DNA of 64,000 nucleotides from Corynebacterium matruchotii (GTDB lineage: Bacteria; Actinomycetota; Actinomycetes; Mycobacteriales; Mycobacteriaceae). Where the stretch lies: positions 1,984,001 through 2,048,000 of the forward strand of contig NZ_CP050134.2 of the NCBI RefSeq assembly GCF_011612265.2. Reading direction: 5' to 3'. Positions 55,189-64,000 of the stretch are shown one piece after another (the first letter of the stretch is position 1; every line of letters begins with the position of its first letter). Made by a program: the position numbers and the translations under genes. The notes under the pieces were generated by a model. The model did not search any database, had not been told where the DNA came from, and was given only the letters and a program-made list of their open reading frames with translations.

Positions 55189-56625
55189 TTAGTACCGATA
55201 ATGTTCTGGCTTATAGGGGCCTGCCACATCAACCCCAATGTATTCGGCTTGTTCCTTGGTAAGCTCGGTAATTTCCCCACCCAAGGCCTCCACATGAATT
55301 CGGGCCACCTTCTCGTCCAAGATCTTTGGCAGACGATACACCTCGTTCTGATATTGTCCATCGTTGTGGAACAACTCAATCTGGGCGATGGTCTGATCTG
55401 CAAAGGAATTTGACATAACAAAACTGGGATGTCCGGTAGCATTACCAAGATTCAACAGACGACCTTCTGAAAGCACAATAATTGCCCGTCCGTTAGGAAG
55501 ATGGAACTCATCTACCTGGGGTTTAATATTCACCCGTGTGACATCATCACGGTGCAACAAGGACGCCATATCGATCTCATTATCAAAGTGACCAATATTG
55601 CCCAGCACCGCATGGTCTTTCATTTCTAGCATCTGTTCAAATGTGATGATACCAAGGTTTCCGGTGGCGGTAATCACGAGGTCAGCATCACGGATAGCGG
55701 TATCAACCGTGACTACTGGGAAACCATCCATGAGGGCCTGGAGGGCATTGATCGGATCAGCCTCGGTCACTTTCACCCGAGCTCCCTGACCCGCCATTGC
55801 CTCAGCACATCCTTTGCCCACATCGCCATATCCGCAGATCAAAACGTTTTTTCCACCCATGAGCATATCGGTGGCACGGTTAATACCATCAATGAGCGAA
55901 TGCCTGGTGCCGTATTTATTGTCGAATTTAGATTTCGTCACCGCATCATTGACATTCATAGCTGGGAAGGGCAAGACGCCCTCCTCGGCGAAATGATAGA
56001 GACGATGCACACCAGTGGTGGTTTCTTCAGTCACTCCCTTCACCGTTTCCGCGATGGTGGCCCATTTAGGCCCTTCGGTAGCAAGCACGTTCCGAAGAGT
56101 GTCCTTGAAAGCGATAAACTCGTCGGAATCCCCTATTTCGGTGGCTGGCACAAAGCCCGCTTCTTCCCATTGCTTACCGCGAATGACAGCCATGGTGGCG
56201 TCACCACCATCATCAAGGATCATGTTGGGGAACACACCATCACCCCAACTGAAAATCTGGTTAATGCACCACCAATACTCGGGCAAGGTTTCACCTTTCC
56301 AAGCAAAAACTGGTACACCAGCGGGGTTGTCGGGGGTGCCGTCTTTCCCAACCACGACTGCGGCAGCAGCCTCATCTTGGGTGGAGAAAATATTACATGA
56401 AGCCCAGCGCACTTCCGCGCCAAGTGCCACGAGCGTTTCAATGAGGACCGCAGTTTGGACGGTCATGTGGATAGATCCGGCAATGCGTGCACCCCGAAGC
56501 GGCTGTTCATCAGCATATTCGGCGCGTAATTGCATGAGGCCAGGCATTTCATATTCAGCCAGGCGAATCTGATGACGGCCAAGCTCGGCAAGAGACAGAT
56601 CGGCGACTTTGTAATCAAACGTCAT
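55189..56625 (-). CDS. sahH: S-adenosylhomocysteine hydrolase
   Basis: Reversible hydrolysis of S-adenosylhomocysteine to adenosine and homocysteine, recycling the methylation by-product. 478 residues, the usual actinobacterial length with the internal insertion. Signatures: [28 protein letters not shown] (with the substrate Lys/Asp), NAD-binding [10 protein letters not shown] and the C-terminal KPEHYRY that closes the dimer's NAD site. ATG at 56625 with AAGGAG six bases upstream. Confidence 0.97.
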   Translation of the reverse strand: MTFDYKVADLSLAELGRHQIRLAEYEMPGLMQLRAEYADEQPLRGARIAGSIHMTVQTAVLIETLVALGAEVRWASCNIFSTQDEAAAAVVVGKDGTPDNPAGVPVFAWKGETLPEYWWCINQIFSWGDGVFPNMILDDGGDATMAVIRGKQWEEAGFVPATEIGDSDEFIAFKDTLRNVLATEGPKWATIAETVKGVTEETTTGVHRLYHFAEEGVLPFPAMNVNDAVTKSKFDNKYGTRHSLIDGINRATDMLMGGKNVLICGYGDVGKGCAEAMAGQGARVKVTEADPINALQALMDGFPVVTVDTAIRDADLVITATGNLGIITFEQMLEMKDHAVLGNIGHFDNEIDMASLLHRDDVTRVNIKPQVDEFHLPNGRAIIVLSEGRLLNLGNATGHPSFVMSNSFADQTIAQIELFHNDGQYQNEVYRLPKILDEKVARIHVEALGGEITELTKEQAEYIGVDVAGPYKPEHYRY

Positions 56626-56725
56626 ACGGACTCCTTGATGGTGGTTTAGTAGCGGTTAATGTGACTCACTATAGCCGACCGAATTTAGGCTTGCCGTTCC
56701 ATGACAATTCGGGCATGAAAAACCT

Positions 56726-56760
56726 CTAAAAAACCAACATTACCCCCTTTTGAGGGGGTA
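56726..56760 (-). terminator. Probable terminator of the DUF4259 gene
   Basis: TACCCCC (56741-56747) pairs with GGGGGTA (56754-56760); on the minus strand a run of six T follows after nine bases. The delayed T-run lowers certainty. Confidence 0.5.
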
Positions 56761-56764
56761 GATC

Positions 56765-56801
56765 GTGGCTTATTTATCATATATCACACTTCATAAGCCA
56801 C
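56765..56801. promoter_or_regulatory. Inverted repeat between DUF4259 and sahH genes
   Basis: GTGGCTTAT (56765-56773) and ATAAGCCAC (56793-56801), 9-bp perfect arms with a 19-base AT-rich interior, 140 bases before the sahH start. Could be an operator or a hairpin; not recognised as the McbR site. Confidence 0.35.
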
Positions 56802-56848
56802 CAGTGCTTCGGCAAACCCAAGCATCAAAATATTGGAGCGCTACAACA

Positions 56849-57220
56849 TCATTCCAAAGCCTCAATGAACGGCTCAATGTCCAGATCTGAATCCTCTTCC
56901 GTCTCGTCTCTGGCAGCTTCCAGCACCGCACTAGCCGCTTCACTGAGCTCTTCCGAAATATGCCCCACTAATTCCCGCAGGAATGGATACTCGTCCGCAA
57001 CCTCACTGGCAGAAAATGGGGCCCCCGCCCAAATCGCCGCAATTGTTGCTGCACAAAGCCCATTTTCCTGTTCTTCTGCCGAAAGCTTCGTAGAACTGAG
57101 CACCAGCTTACAGCTGTCCTCCACGGCCTCCACAATATCTTCATCATCCAGAGTTGCCAGCTCATCCAAAAAATCAGTGTTAGCCTCACGGCTAAAAATT
57201 TCGATATCCCATGTACTCAT
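56849..57220 (-). CDS. DUF4259-like small acidic protein
   Basis: 123 residues, strongly acidic. The opening MSTWDIEIFSREANTDFLDE and the LCAATIAAIWAG segment fit DUF4259, a family of unknown role common in actinobacteria. No signal peptide. ATG at 57220 with only a weak purine-rich site (GAGAAAG). Confidence 0.7.
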   Translation of the reverse strand: MSTWDIEIFSREANTDFLDELATLDDEDIVEAVEDSCKLVLSSTKLSAEEQENGLCAATIAAIWAGAPFSASEVADEYPFLRELVGHISEELSEAASAVLEAARDETEEDSDLDIEPFIEALE

Positions 57221-57574
57221 ATCGTTATCGCTTTCTCACCATGTTTGTATTCATTTTGTGACACTCCGAGGAAGAAAAATCTCGATTGTGCGATTATTCA
57301 CTTCCTGCATCGTATCTTAAGGGCTTATGCCACCTGGCACCCTAGAGGTACCTAAGGCCATTTATACAGCTACTTAGAGGATTCTGCCGAGGCTTTCCAT
57401 GGAAATCACCAAAAACCTCCGAAAAGAATTCCGTACGCCATTTTCGCTCCCACGATTCAACAGCTTTGCCCCGCCTATATAACGTTTGTGTTAAGGTCAA
57501 TGACTGACCCTATGGCGCGCTACCACAGGCGCCAAGTACACACGTAAACAGGCTACCGAAGCCGGAGGTACTGA
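57221..57574. other. Intergenic region between divergent genes
   Basis: 354 bases between DUF4259 (minus) and the Pro/Thr/Ser-rich protein (plus). GGAGG precedes the downstream ATG. No palindrome or RNA is evident. Confidence 0.4.
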
Positions 57575-58327
57575 ATGAGCAGCGACAAAACAACCAGTCG
57601 CTTCTTTGCGTTCGTCTCCTGCGGTTTTGCTGGTGCTGTGGTGATTGGCCTTGGTGTATGGCAACTCGGTGTTGTCCAAAACAGCAGCCAAACCACCAGC
57701 GATGCTGGAATTATAGCAGCTATCACAAGTGATAGTCCTGTCCCTGCCGCAATGAGCGGCACCAACCCTAGCAATACCCCCCTACCAGTACCTACCCCCA
57801 ACTCTTCTGGGGGCAACCGCGAAAAAACCCCTGATAATCAGGATAAAAATGATAACACAACCACCCCACCAACCGAGCAACCCAATGATATCAAACGTGA
57901 TCCTCTGCTACCACCACGCGCCTATGTCGCCCCTGACCGGGGTAACCAGCCGAAAAATACTTCCGGCAATGTAAACACGTTCGTTCCGCCCATCACCGCG
58001 GAAAACGTCCCCCGCGTCCATCCTGTACCACCGCCGCCGCTCCTAGGCGATACCGACACCACCCCAACCCCCTCCGCTACCACTCCTGCCTCCAGCACCC
58101 CGACAACAACCTCATCGTCACCCACAACAACATCCACCAGCACCGAAGCCCCCCATAAAGCAGAACGCGAACGGGAGCGAGCGTCGGAACCCACCCCAAC
58201 TCCCTCCCCCGCAACCGTGCCGCACCCCCAACATGCCCCCTACTCCCAGGGAACATCCCCCGGTGATTCCGCCAACCAGGCCTATGCCACCATGACAGAC
58301 CCGCAACTAACAGATCCGCAACTTTAA
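57575..58327 (+). CDS. Membrane-anchored Pro/Thr/Ser-rich surface protein, unknown
   Basis: 250 residues. A membrane helix at about 10-30 (FFAFVSCGFAGAVVIGLGVW) is followed by a long low-complexity extracytoplasmic part: Pro, Thr, Ser and Asn runs (TPSATTPASSTPTTTSSSP), then a charged stretch (KAERERERASEP). No folded domain is visible. Likely an O-glycosylated surface protein. GGAGG lies six bases before the ATG. Its end overlaps the convergent manA stop by four bases. Confidence 0.7.
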   Translation: MSSDKTTSRFFAFVSCGFAGAVVIGLGVWQLGVVQNSSQTTSDAGIIAAITSDSPVPAAMSGTNPSNTPLPVPTPNSSGGNREKTPDNQDKNDNTTTPPTEQPNDIKRDPLLPPRAYVAPDRGNQPKNTSGNVNTFVPPITAENVPRVHPVPPPPLLGDTDTTPTPSATTPASSTPTTTSSSPTTTSTSTEAPHKAERERERASEPTPTPSPATVPHPQHAPYSQGTSPGDSANQAYATMTDPQLTDPQL

Positions 58328-59526
58328 GGCGTCGACAAGCGTGCGCCCACCCCCACCACAAAAGCCTGACCTGCGCCAGTAACCTGCACCAGCGGTTCCT
58401 CCGCAGCCGAAATCCACACGGCTTCTGTGGGGTGCAGCACCTGAGTTGCCGGTCCCACCGTCACCGTAACGTGCCCCGCGGTGCACAACACTACACGCGG
58501 CCCAGGAATTTGCGCTGACCACGGCGACTCCTCCGTCGCAGTAACCATACGCATATCGAACTCCTCAACCGGTACCTCAAACCAGCCAGTATCGTTAGAC
58601 GTGCGCGGATTCACCAACGAGGTAAACCGTAAGACCCGCGCTAACTCCGGCACATCCACATGCTTCGCAGTCAACCCACCCCGAAGTACATTATCGGAAT
58701 TGGCCATAACCTCCACACCCAAGCCACGACAATACGCATGTAGATTCCCGGCATCCAGATAAATCCCCTCCCCCGGCTCCAGCCTCACATAATTGAGCAG
58801 CAATGCCCCCAATACCCCAACGTCACCGGGATAATGGGTATCCAGCTCAATAATGTTTGCCAGCGTCTCCCGCTGCCACTCGGCAGCGCTCCCCTCCGCC
58901 ACCACTCGTTTTGCCGCAACAATTATGTCATCAATCAATTGCTTACGCACCGCCGCCGGAATCGTAATCCACGTGGTAAACAGCATCCGCAGATTGACAG
59001 CTTCTTCACCGGTGGAATCAATCATTCCCACATACCGGGCAAGCGACGGACAATCAAGCGCAGCAAATAACTCCAAAGTCGCAGCTAACGGCCGGAAACC
59101 AGCCATCGCATGAAATGGTGTCAAAGCAACAATAAGTTCCGGCTTATGATTATCATCGCGGTAATTCCGATTCCCCGCCCGCACATCAATGCCCTGAGCG
59201 TTCTCACGCTGAAACCCTTCCTGCGCCTGCGCTAACGACGGATGCGCCTGCAACGACAACGGCTCCGCTACCGCCAAAATCTTCAACAAAAATGGCAAAC
59301 GATCCCCAAACCGAGCCCGCACCGCAGCGCCCAACTCCCGATCCGGATCCGCAGCAATAATATCCGTCAACGGCACCCCAGCAATATCCGCCGGGGCCGC
59401 TGGATGCGCCCCATACCACAGTTCAGCCTGGGGATGCTGTGTCGGTGATTCCTCCCCCCGCAGATCAGCGATGAGGGTTTTCGACCCCCACGAATACGAC
59501 TGGAGACTCGGATTGAGAGAGAACAT
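58324..59526 (-). CDS. manA: Mannose-6-phosphate isomerase, class I
   Basis: Fructose-6-phosphate/mannose-6-phosphate interconversion, entry point for GDP-mannose and mannosylated lipids. 400 residues. Zinc motif QAHPSLAQAQEGF (near 96), the ELIVALTPFHAMAGFRPL region, EGIYLDAGNLHAYCRGLGVEVMANSDNVLRGGLT type I motif near 270. Starts at ATG 59526 with AAAGG six bases upstream. Same strand as tobH and manB, which supply the next steps. Confidence 0.93.
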   Translation of the reverse strand: MFSLNPSLQSYSWGSKTLIADLRGEESPTQHPQAELWYGAHPAAPADIAGVPLTDIIAADPDRELGAAVRARFGDRLPFLLKILAVAEPLSLQAHPSLAQAQEGFQRENAQGIDVRAGNRNYRDDNHKPELIVALTPFHAMAGFRPLAATLELFAALDCPSLARYVGMIDSTGEEAVNLRMLFTTWITIPAAVRKQLIDDIIVAAKRVVAEGSAAEWQRETLANIIELDTHYPGDVGVLGALLLNYVRLEPGEGIYLDAGNLHAYCRGLGVEVMANSDNVLRGGLTAKHVDVPELARVLRFTSLVNPRTSNDTGWFEVPVEEFDMRMVTATEESPWSAQIPGPRVVLCTAGHVTVTVGPATQVLHPTEAVWISAAEEPLVQVTGAGQAFVVGVGARLSTP

Positions 59527-59746
59527 ATCAGCCTTTCTGCCAATAGTTATTAAAATTGATACAGATATTATCTGTTAGGAAACACCCGCTAAGAACAGCA
59601 CCCACCGGCAACACCATGCACCAAAAAGCACATAGGGAAACACATCCGGTAGCGAACCCATCAGACCAATGCGCGCCAGGCCAAAGACCCCGGCGTCGAC
59701 ACGAAACCACCACATAGCCCACGCATGTCGACAACCAGCTGCTTCA

Positions 59747-60748
59747 CTACTCTGTCGAGAAAAACACGGTAGCGGCAAACGCCCGGGCTAAGAGTCGCAA
59801 CACGCTTACCGGCACGCTATTCGAAACACTGGTCACAGCAATGGCACCCGGCAGCCCTGGCACATCAGCATCCACCGCACACCACACTATAGGTTTGAGC
59901 GGTAACCCAACCGAACCATCACCATCAAGGAGTGGGTCGTAAAAAATATCACGATGCGGCCCTTGATAATAACGAGAGGCGCCAGCAAGCTCCGCAAGCG
60001 ACAAACTAGCACTGACCCGGCCTCGCATCGCCCACAGGGTGGATGCTAATGATGCCAACGCCACACCCGGCACGCTATCGGAACAGTGGACCAGAGAACC
60101 GGTAATGACGGCGAGTTCCCGCGCCGGGTTCACGGTCTCGTCCCGTTCGGGGGAGCACGATGCCAACTCCTTGTCGATTTCCTCCGCCCAGTCGGTAAGT
60201 TTTTGCACCACAAGCAGCGGGTCAAGGTCAGCAAGTTCCAACACGGCCAGCACGGATACCACGCTGCGGGTTGGACTGGGCCCTAAGGCATTAGGTAAAT
60301 GGGGCACAATGATTGTGCCTCGTGGAGCGTCACTCACCATGGGGCAGTCACCCGGGCATACCAAGACGGTGGTGATGCCCCGGCTCACCGACTGGGAGAT
60401 AGCACGACTAATGGCGGCATCTTCACCTTTTTCGCTCACCACGATGAGTACGTCGAGGGCACCAAGATAGCCGGGGATGGTTTCGGTAATGACCAGGGCC
60501 ACCGGCAAGGGTTGGATGAGGCTGGCCGCTAATTGCGCACAGCGGTAACTGAGGTTATCGGCACAAAGCACCACAATGCTTCGAGCCCGCACACCAGCAA
60601 GGGAGGCAAGTCCGGGGATTTCCGCCCCAAATTCATCATGCTGCGGTTTCACGCTTGCTTCGATCGCCCCCGCTATGGCCCTGACCTGGGCCCCTTCGTG
60701 GGCGATATCGTAGAATGCCACTGCAAGAGGATCGTATCCATTGCTCAT
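59747..60748 (-). CDS. TobH/SIS-domain protein, Rv3256c-like
   Basis: 333 residues between manA and manB, as in mycobacteria (Rv3256c, TobH). Weak SIS-like features (IVVLCADNLSYRCAQLAASL, LIVVSEKGEDAAISRAISQS) suggest a phosphosugar-binding fold without known activity. ATG at 60748 with AGGA about nine bases upstream. The 220-base gap to manA has no clear gene; a short Trp/Cys-rich frame there is not called. Confidence 0.8.
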   Translation of the reverse strand: MSNGYDPLAVAFYDIAHEGAQVRAIAGAIEASVKPQHDEFGAEIPGLASLAGVRARSIVVLCADNLSYRCAQLAASLIQPLPVALVITETIPGYLGALDVLIVVSEKGEDAAISRAISQSVSRGITTVLVCPGDCPMVSDAPRGTIIVPHLPNALGPSPTRSVVSVLAVLELADLDPLLVVQKLTDWAEEIDKELASCSPERDETVNPARELAVITGSLVHCSDSVPGVALASLASTLWAMRGRVSASLSLAELAGASRYYQGPHRDIFYDPLLDGDGSVGLPLKPIVWCAVDADVPGLPGAIAVTSVSNSVPVSVLRLLARAFAATVFFSTE

Positions 60749-60771
60749 ACTTGACTATCCTACGGAAGTTT

Positions 60772-62148
60772 TTATTTGCGGATAATGTCGAGAATTTCAG
60801 TGACGAGTGCTGTTACCTCATCTTTGGTGGGGGCTTCCACATTAAGCCGTAGCAATGGTTCGGTGTTGCTGGCCCGCACGCTGAACCAGGCTGGAGTGTC
60901 TCGAAGCTGCACGGTGACCCCGTCAAGCGTATCCACACTTTCCGTCCGATCCGCAAAGGCATCCAGGACGGCCTGGGTACGTTCCTGCTGCTCTTCCTGA
61001 GACTCCAACCGGGTATTGATTTCGCCGGAGGATTCGTAACGCTCATAGCTAGCCATGAGTTCGCTTAAGGGCTTCTCTTGGTTGCCCAGGGCGGCCAAAA
61101 TGTGCATGGCGGCCAGGATGCCGGAATCCGCATTAAAGAATTCGGAGAAATAATAGTGGGCGGAGTGTTCACCACCGAACACGGCATGGGTTTCTGCCAT
61201 TTGGGACTTGATAAAGGAGTGCCCCACCCGAGTGCGCACCGCGGTGCCGCCGTTTTCGGCAATCACTTCCGGCACTGCTTTAGAGGTAATGAGGTTGTGA
61301 ATTATGGTGGCCTCGGGGTGTTTCTTGAGATAACGCTCGGCTATTAAGGCGCAAATAGCCGAGGGGCTTACCGGGTCACCGTTTTCGTCAACAACGAAGC
61401 ACCTGTCAGCGTCACCGTCAAAGGCAAGACCAATGTCGGCACCGGTCTCCTTGACAAATTTTTGCAGATCTACCAGGTTTTTTGGATCCAGGGGGTTGGC
61501 CTCATGGTTGGGGAAGGTGCCATCCAATTCAAAATACAAGGGTTCGATTGTAAGCGGGAGGCCAGCGAAAACCTCGGGCACGGTGTGGCCGGCCATGCCG
61601 TTGGCGGCATCAACCGCCACTTTCAACGGCCGAATGTCATCGAGTGGCACAAGCTTCCGCAGGAAGGCCGCATAGTCAGCCAGGGTATCCGCTTCGGTGA
61701 GTTCACCGGGGTGCCCGTGATAGGTGGGGATTTTTTCCACCAGGTTGGTGACGATATCGGCGAGGCCGGTTTCTTGTCCAACGGGTCGGGCGCCAGACCG
61801 ACACATTTTGATGCCGTTATATTCCGCGGGATTATGGGAGGCGGTGAACATGGCGCCGGGAATGTCCCGATCCCCGGAGACGAAATAGAGTTGGTCAGTG
61901 CTGGTGAGCCCGAGGAATAGCACGTCCATTCCTTGGGACAGCACACCGTCGGCAAATGCCCTGGCCAGTTCGGGTGAACTGGGCCGCATATCATGGCCGA
62001 TAGCAATGGTGTGGGCTTCTTCTTTACGCATGAGGCGGCCGAAGGCTGCGCCTACATCAGTAATAAGTTCGGGGGTAATGGATTCCCCTACGATTCCGCG
62101 CACATCGTACGCCTTAATCACGTCGGTCACTTCTTCGCGTGAACGCAT
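60772..62148 (-). CDS. manB: Phosphomannomutase
   Basis: Mannose-6-phosphate to mannose-1-phosphate for GDP-mannose and lipoarabinomannan-type glycans. 458 residues. Active-site serine in TASHNP (Ser104), metal loop DGDADR, sugar loop GGEHSAHYYF and the phosphate loop RASNTEPLLR. ATG at 62148 with AGAAGG about eight bases upstream. Lies 23 bases upstream of tobH. Confidence 0.95.
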   Translation of the reverse strand: MRSREEVTDVIKAYDVRGIVGESITPELITDVGAAFGRLMRKEEAHTIAIGHDMRPSSPELARAFADGVLSQGMDVLFLGLTSTDQLYFVSGDRDIPGAMFTASHNPAEYNGIKMCRSGARPVGQETGLADIVTNLVEKIPTYHGHPGELTEADTLADYAAFLRKLVPLDDIRPLKVAVDAANGMAGHTVPEVFAGLPLTIEPLYFELDGTFPNHEANPLDPKNLVDLQKFVKETGADIGLAFDGDADRCFVVDENGDPVSPSAICALIAERYLKKHPEATIIHNLITSKAVPEVIAENGGTAVRTRVGHSFIKSQMAETHAVFGGEHSAHYYFSEFFNADSGILAAMHILAALGNQEKPLSELMASYERYESSGEINTRLESQEEQQERTQAVLDAFADRTESVDTLDGVTVQLRDTPAWFSVRASNTEPLLRLNVEAPTKDEVTALVTEILDIIRK

Positions 62149-62214
62149 CCCTCAAGCCTTCTCTTTTTAGTGGAGTCAAACTTAGCCAATTCTACCCACT
62201 GATTGCGAAAAGAA

Positions 62215-62718
62215 TTACTTGAAAGTGGTATTTGTGTCGGAATCGGGGTCATCGGTTGGTTCGTCGTCTAGCTCTTCAGCGTCGGGGACAATGGTCAAAT
62301 GGCCTCGTTGAGTGGGTTTTTTTCCACCACGGTGTGCCGGATGGTTGGGAACATATTCTTCCGGTTTATGCCCAAATGGGGCATTAGGGGCGGCGCTACC
62401 AAAATCTGGGGGCGGCATTTCGGCCTTAGCACCGGTACGCATTCCCTCAAATGGGGTGTAGTGGTGAGTGGTCTCTGCAACAACATCGACCAGCGCCATG
62501 AGATCTTCATCGTCTTCAATGGAGGGGACGCGAATAAGCTGCCACCCCATGGGGGTGGTGATTTTTTCGGCGTGTTCGGCGCATAAATCCCAGCTATGGG
62601 GGTCGTCATTGCCTTTTAAGGGACCTATGTAGGCGGTTGATTGGGCGTATGCATAGGTGAGTGTCGCTACGGCAGGCAGGCCGCAGCCGGGGCGAGAGCA
62701 ACGACGAAATTGATTCAC
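62215..62718 (-). CDS. DUF3499 protein with cysteine-rich N-terminus
   Basis: 167 residues. Starts MNQFRRCSRPGCGLPAVATL, with CxxxxC and a later CAEH: a likely zinc-binding head (WDLCAEHAEKIT). Matches the DUF3499 family (Rv3258c). The C-terminal third is acidic and disordered. GTG at 62718; TAAACT seven bases upstream could be a -10 of a leaderless transcript. Divergent from the zincin-like gene. Confidence 0.85.
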   Translation of the reverse strand: MNQFRRCSRPGCGLPAVATLTYAYAQSTAYIGPLKGNDDPHSWDLCAEHAEKITTPMGWQLIRVPSIEDDEDLMALVDVVAETTHHYTPFEGMRTGAKAEMPPPDFGSAAPNAPFGHKPEEYVPNHPAHRGGKKPTQRGHLTIVPDAEELDDEPTDDPDSDTNTTFK

Positions 62719-62821
62719 GTGTCAGAGTTTAGACCGATTTGGGTGACCATTTTGGTACCACCCCGATTTTCGGCGTGCCCTTTGCCCCCAAAGTGGGCAG
62801 GGCAGTTTAGGCTTAACCATT

Positions 62822-63274
62822 ATGAATGATCGTCGTGATCGGCATGGTCGCGGGGTGCGTGGCCCGCTCATGCCGACTAAAATCCCCCGTTACCGCAGGC
62901 GACCTGAGCTTTTCGACGCCGCGGTGTTGGAGGCTTACGCTCCCATTCAGCAGCAGTTCACCGTAGAACTTGAATCGCTCGACATTGCGGTCGACACCAT
63001 TCCCCGGATGCGCCTGAACATGGATTGGGATTCGTTCCCACCCGAGGTTGTGGTTGATGGTCCGGTACCGCTTGGCCGGATTATTCAGGCGGGGATTGAT
63101 ATTCATGGGTATCCGACTCGGGCTAGGATTGTGATTTTTCGCATGCCAATTGAGCAACGGGTGCAGGGCGCTAAGGAACGGCAAGAGCTATTAACAATTG
63201 TGCTCACCCAGTTAGTGGCCCAATACTTGGGCATTACTCCCGAGGATATTGACCCGCATTTTCGATCTTATTAG
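62822..63274 (+). CDS. Zincin-like metallopeptidase family protein lacking the zinc motif (Rv3259-like)
   Basis: 150 residues. The fold pattern (VVDGPVPLGRIIQAGID, IVIFRMPIEQ, ending LVAQYLGITPEDIDPHF) is that of the small bacterial minimal zincin family, whose active form carries HExxH in the last helix. Here the corresponding stretch is TIVLTQLVAQYLG, with no His or Glu, so catalysis is unlikely. TAGGCT eight bases upstream of the ATG would suit leaderless transcription. Convergent with whiB2 via a shared terminator. Confidence 0.75.
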   Translation: MNDRRDRHGRGVRGPLMPTKIPRYRRRPELFDAAVLEAYAPIQQQFTVELESLDIAVDTIPRMRLNMDWDSFPPEVVVDGPVPLGRIIQAGIDIHGYPTRARIVIFRMPIEQRVQGAKERQELLTIVLTQLVAQYLGITPEDIDPHFRSY

Positions 63275-63297
63275 AGACTAGTTATCTGGGCGAAGAG

Positions 63298-63345
63298 ACA
63301 AAGACCAGCCTCACCATAAAGATGAGGCTGGTCTTTGTGTTTTCA
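63298..63345. terminator. Bidirectional terminator between the zincin-like gene and whiB2
   Basis: ACAAAGACCAGCCTCA (63298-63313) and TGAGGCTGGTCTTTGT (63323-63338) form a perfect 16-bp stem with a nine-base loop, followed by GTTTTC on the plus strand. Confidence 0.85.
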
Positions 63346-63391
63346 TTCGGCAGTACCCTGTGGGGTGCTACCTCCTTGTGGTTAAGAGCAA

Positions 63392-63691
63392 TTAACCGAT
63401 ATCTCGCTTTAGACGGCGCCGCTCACGCTCTGACAGACCGCCCCAGATACCGAAGCGTTCGTCATTGAGCAAAGCGTACTCCAAGCATTCGTCCCGGACG
63501 GCACACGCTTGGCAAATACGCTTTGCCTCACGTGTGGACCCGCCCTTTTCAGGGAAGAATGCTTCTGGATCGGTCTGGGCGCATAGCGCCTGCTCCTGCC
63601 ACTCCTGTTCGGCTGCACCAAACAAGTCATCAAGAGACATGCTGCGCCCTGACCGAGTGCGAGGCGCGGAGTTACTAGCCTTATAGTCCAC
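63392..63691 (-). CDS. whiB2: WhiB2-type iron-sulphur regulator (WhcD)
   Basis: 99 residues. Cys37, Cys60, Cys63 and Cys69 are the cluster ligands; GIWGG and the basic tail RERRRLKR follow. WhiB2/WhmD acts in cell division and septation. GTG at 63691 has GAGGAG six to seven bases upstream; an internal ATG at residue 18 is less likely. Same strand as manB and DUF3499, as in mycobacteria. Confidence 0.93.
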   Translation of the reverse strand: MDYKASNSAPRTRSGRSMSLDDLFGAAEQEWQEQALCAQTDPEAFFPEKGGSTREAKRICQACAVRDECLEYALLNDERFGIWGGLSERERRRLKRDIG

Positions 63692-64000
63692 GCCACACTC
63701 CTCTCGTTATTTTATGTTTTATGCCTTTACCAGAGGTAAAAGCCGTGAACAATAATTCTTTAAAATACAATTATGTAACGCTGAGAATTGCCTTAAAGCT
63801 ACCACAATTTTATAAAAACCGCCGGTAGCAGCCTTTCTCGTCATCAAACTGTAATAATAAAGGATCTGCTTTCAAGTGAACAACACACTACATGTCAAGT
63901 CAAGCCCAATGGCATGAATTTTCTTTCATTGGTGTCATTTTCCCAAGACAAAAACCACATTAGTAACACAAATAACACTGCGCCCCAGGAGGGCGATTTT
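63692..64000. promoter_or_regulatory. whiB2 upstream region with the motif shared with whiB1
   Basis: AT-rich. GCCCAATGGCATGAATTT at 63904-63921 (plus strand, i.e. opposite in direction to whiB2) differs at one position from the copy upstream of whiB1. The right end (CCAGGAGG) may be a ribosome binding site of a plus-strand gene outside the window. Confidence 0.4.

Noticed and set aside
56640..56800. SAH or SAM riboswitch upstream of sahH
   Set aside because: The hairpins seen do not match the known consensus; the GC hairpin fits a terminator of the preceding gene.
59575..59778. 67-codon Trp/Cys-rich frame between manA and tobH
   Set aside because: Could be a small membrane protein, but it overlaps tobH and has no ribosome binding site.

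Overview
This window is a chromosomal segment of a Corynebacterium or close mycolic-acid relative. The evidence is the gene content and order: uvrD2-nudC-K+ channel-adnB-adnA; DUF3152, DUF3107, an rhlE-type helicase, whiB1, the 24-residue ribosomal protein bL37, sigH-rshA, aroA-rsgA, secA1, hpf, comF-lpqB-mtrB-mtrA-tmk, sahH, manA-tobH-manB-DUF3499 and whiB2. From memory this follows Mycobacterium tuberculosis Rv3198c-Rv3260c in outline. A single-chain type I fatty acid synthase and cell-envelope genes fit the same group. The species cannot be named from the sequence.

Layout. 1-12726: DNA repair and NAD metabolism genes on the minus strand (uvrD2 cut by the left edge, nudC, a channel with an RCK domain, AdnAB, a kinase-fold protein). 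13496-19888: DUF3152 and DUF3107 genes, an RNA helicase with a membrane protein of the Rv3212 kind, a four-helix membrane protein, whiB1 and bL37. 20469-36009: three genes that appear inserted between whiB1 and rshA-sigH: giant FAS-I, an unrecognised protein of about 1327 residues, and a secreted DUF4185 (GH183-like) protein. 36040-45541: oxidative/heat stress sigma factor and its anti-sigma factor, YbaK, an AbiEi/DUF559-like protein, aroA-rsgA, two lipoproteins, a minimal HAD protein and an Rv3235-family gene. 45542-54530: secA1, hpf and the tmk-mtrA-mtrB-lpqB-comF operon. 55189-63691: sahH, DUF4259, a Pro/Thr/Ser-rich anchored protein, the mannose-donor genes manA-tobH-manB, DUF3499, a degenerate zincin-like protein and whiB2.

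The genes combine envelope construction (FAS-I for mycolate precursors, manA/manB for mannosylated lipids, DUF4185 for arabinan turnover, MtrAB-LpqB for envelope and division signalling, SecA1 for export) with stress control (SigH/RshA, WhiB1, WhiB2, HPF) and double-strand break processing (AdnAB, UvrD2).

The most unusual signal is a family of about 18 intergenic palindromes with arms AAAGCTCC...GGAGCTTT. Their interiors differ, but outer length falls into two classes, 62-63 and 72-73 bp, one DNA helical turn apart. They sit in clusters, almost all beyond the 3' end of a gene. Other points: mtrB coding sequence extends upstream of any ordinary start codon and may begin at ATT; the channel gene has a strong internal ribosome binding site before its RCK domain; AdnA lacks the Walker A lysine; and an 18-bp sequence lies upstream of both whiB genes. 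No tRNA, rRNA, insertion sequence, prophage or CRISPR array was seen.
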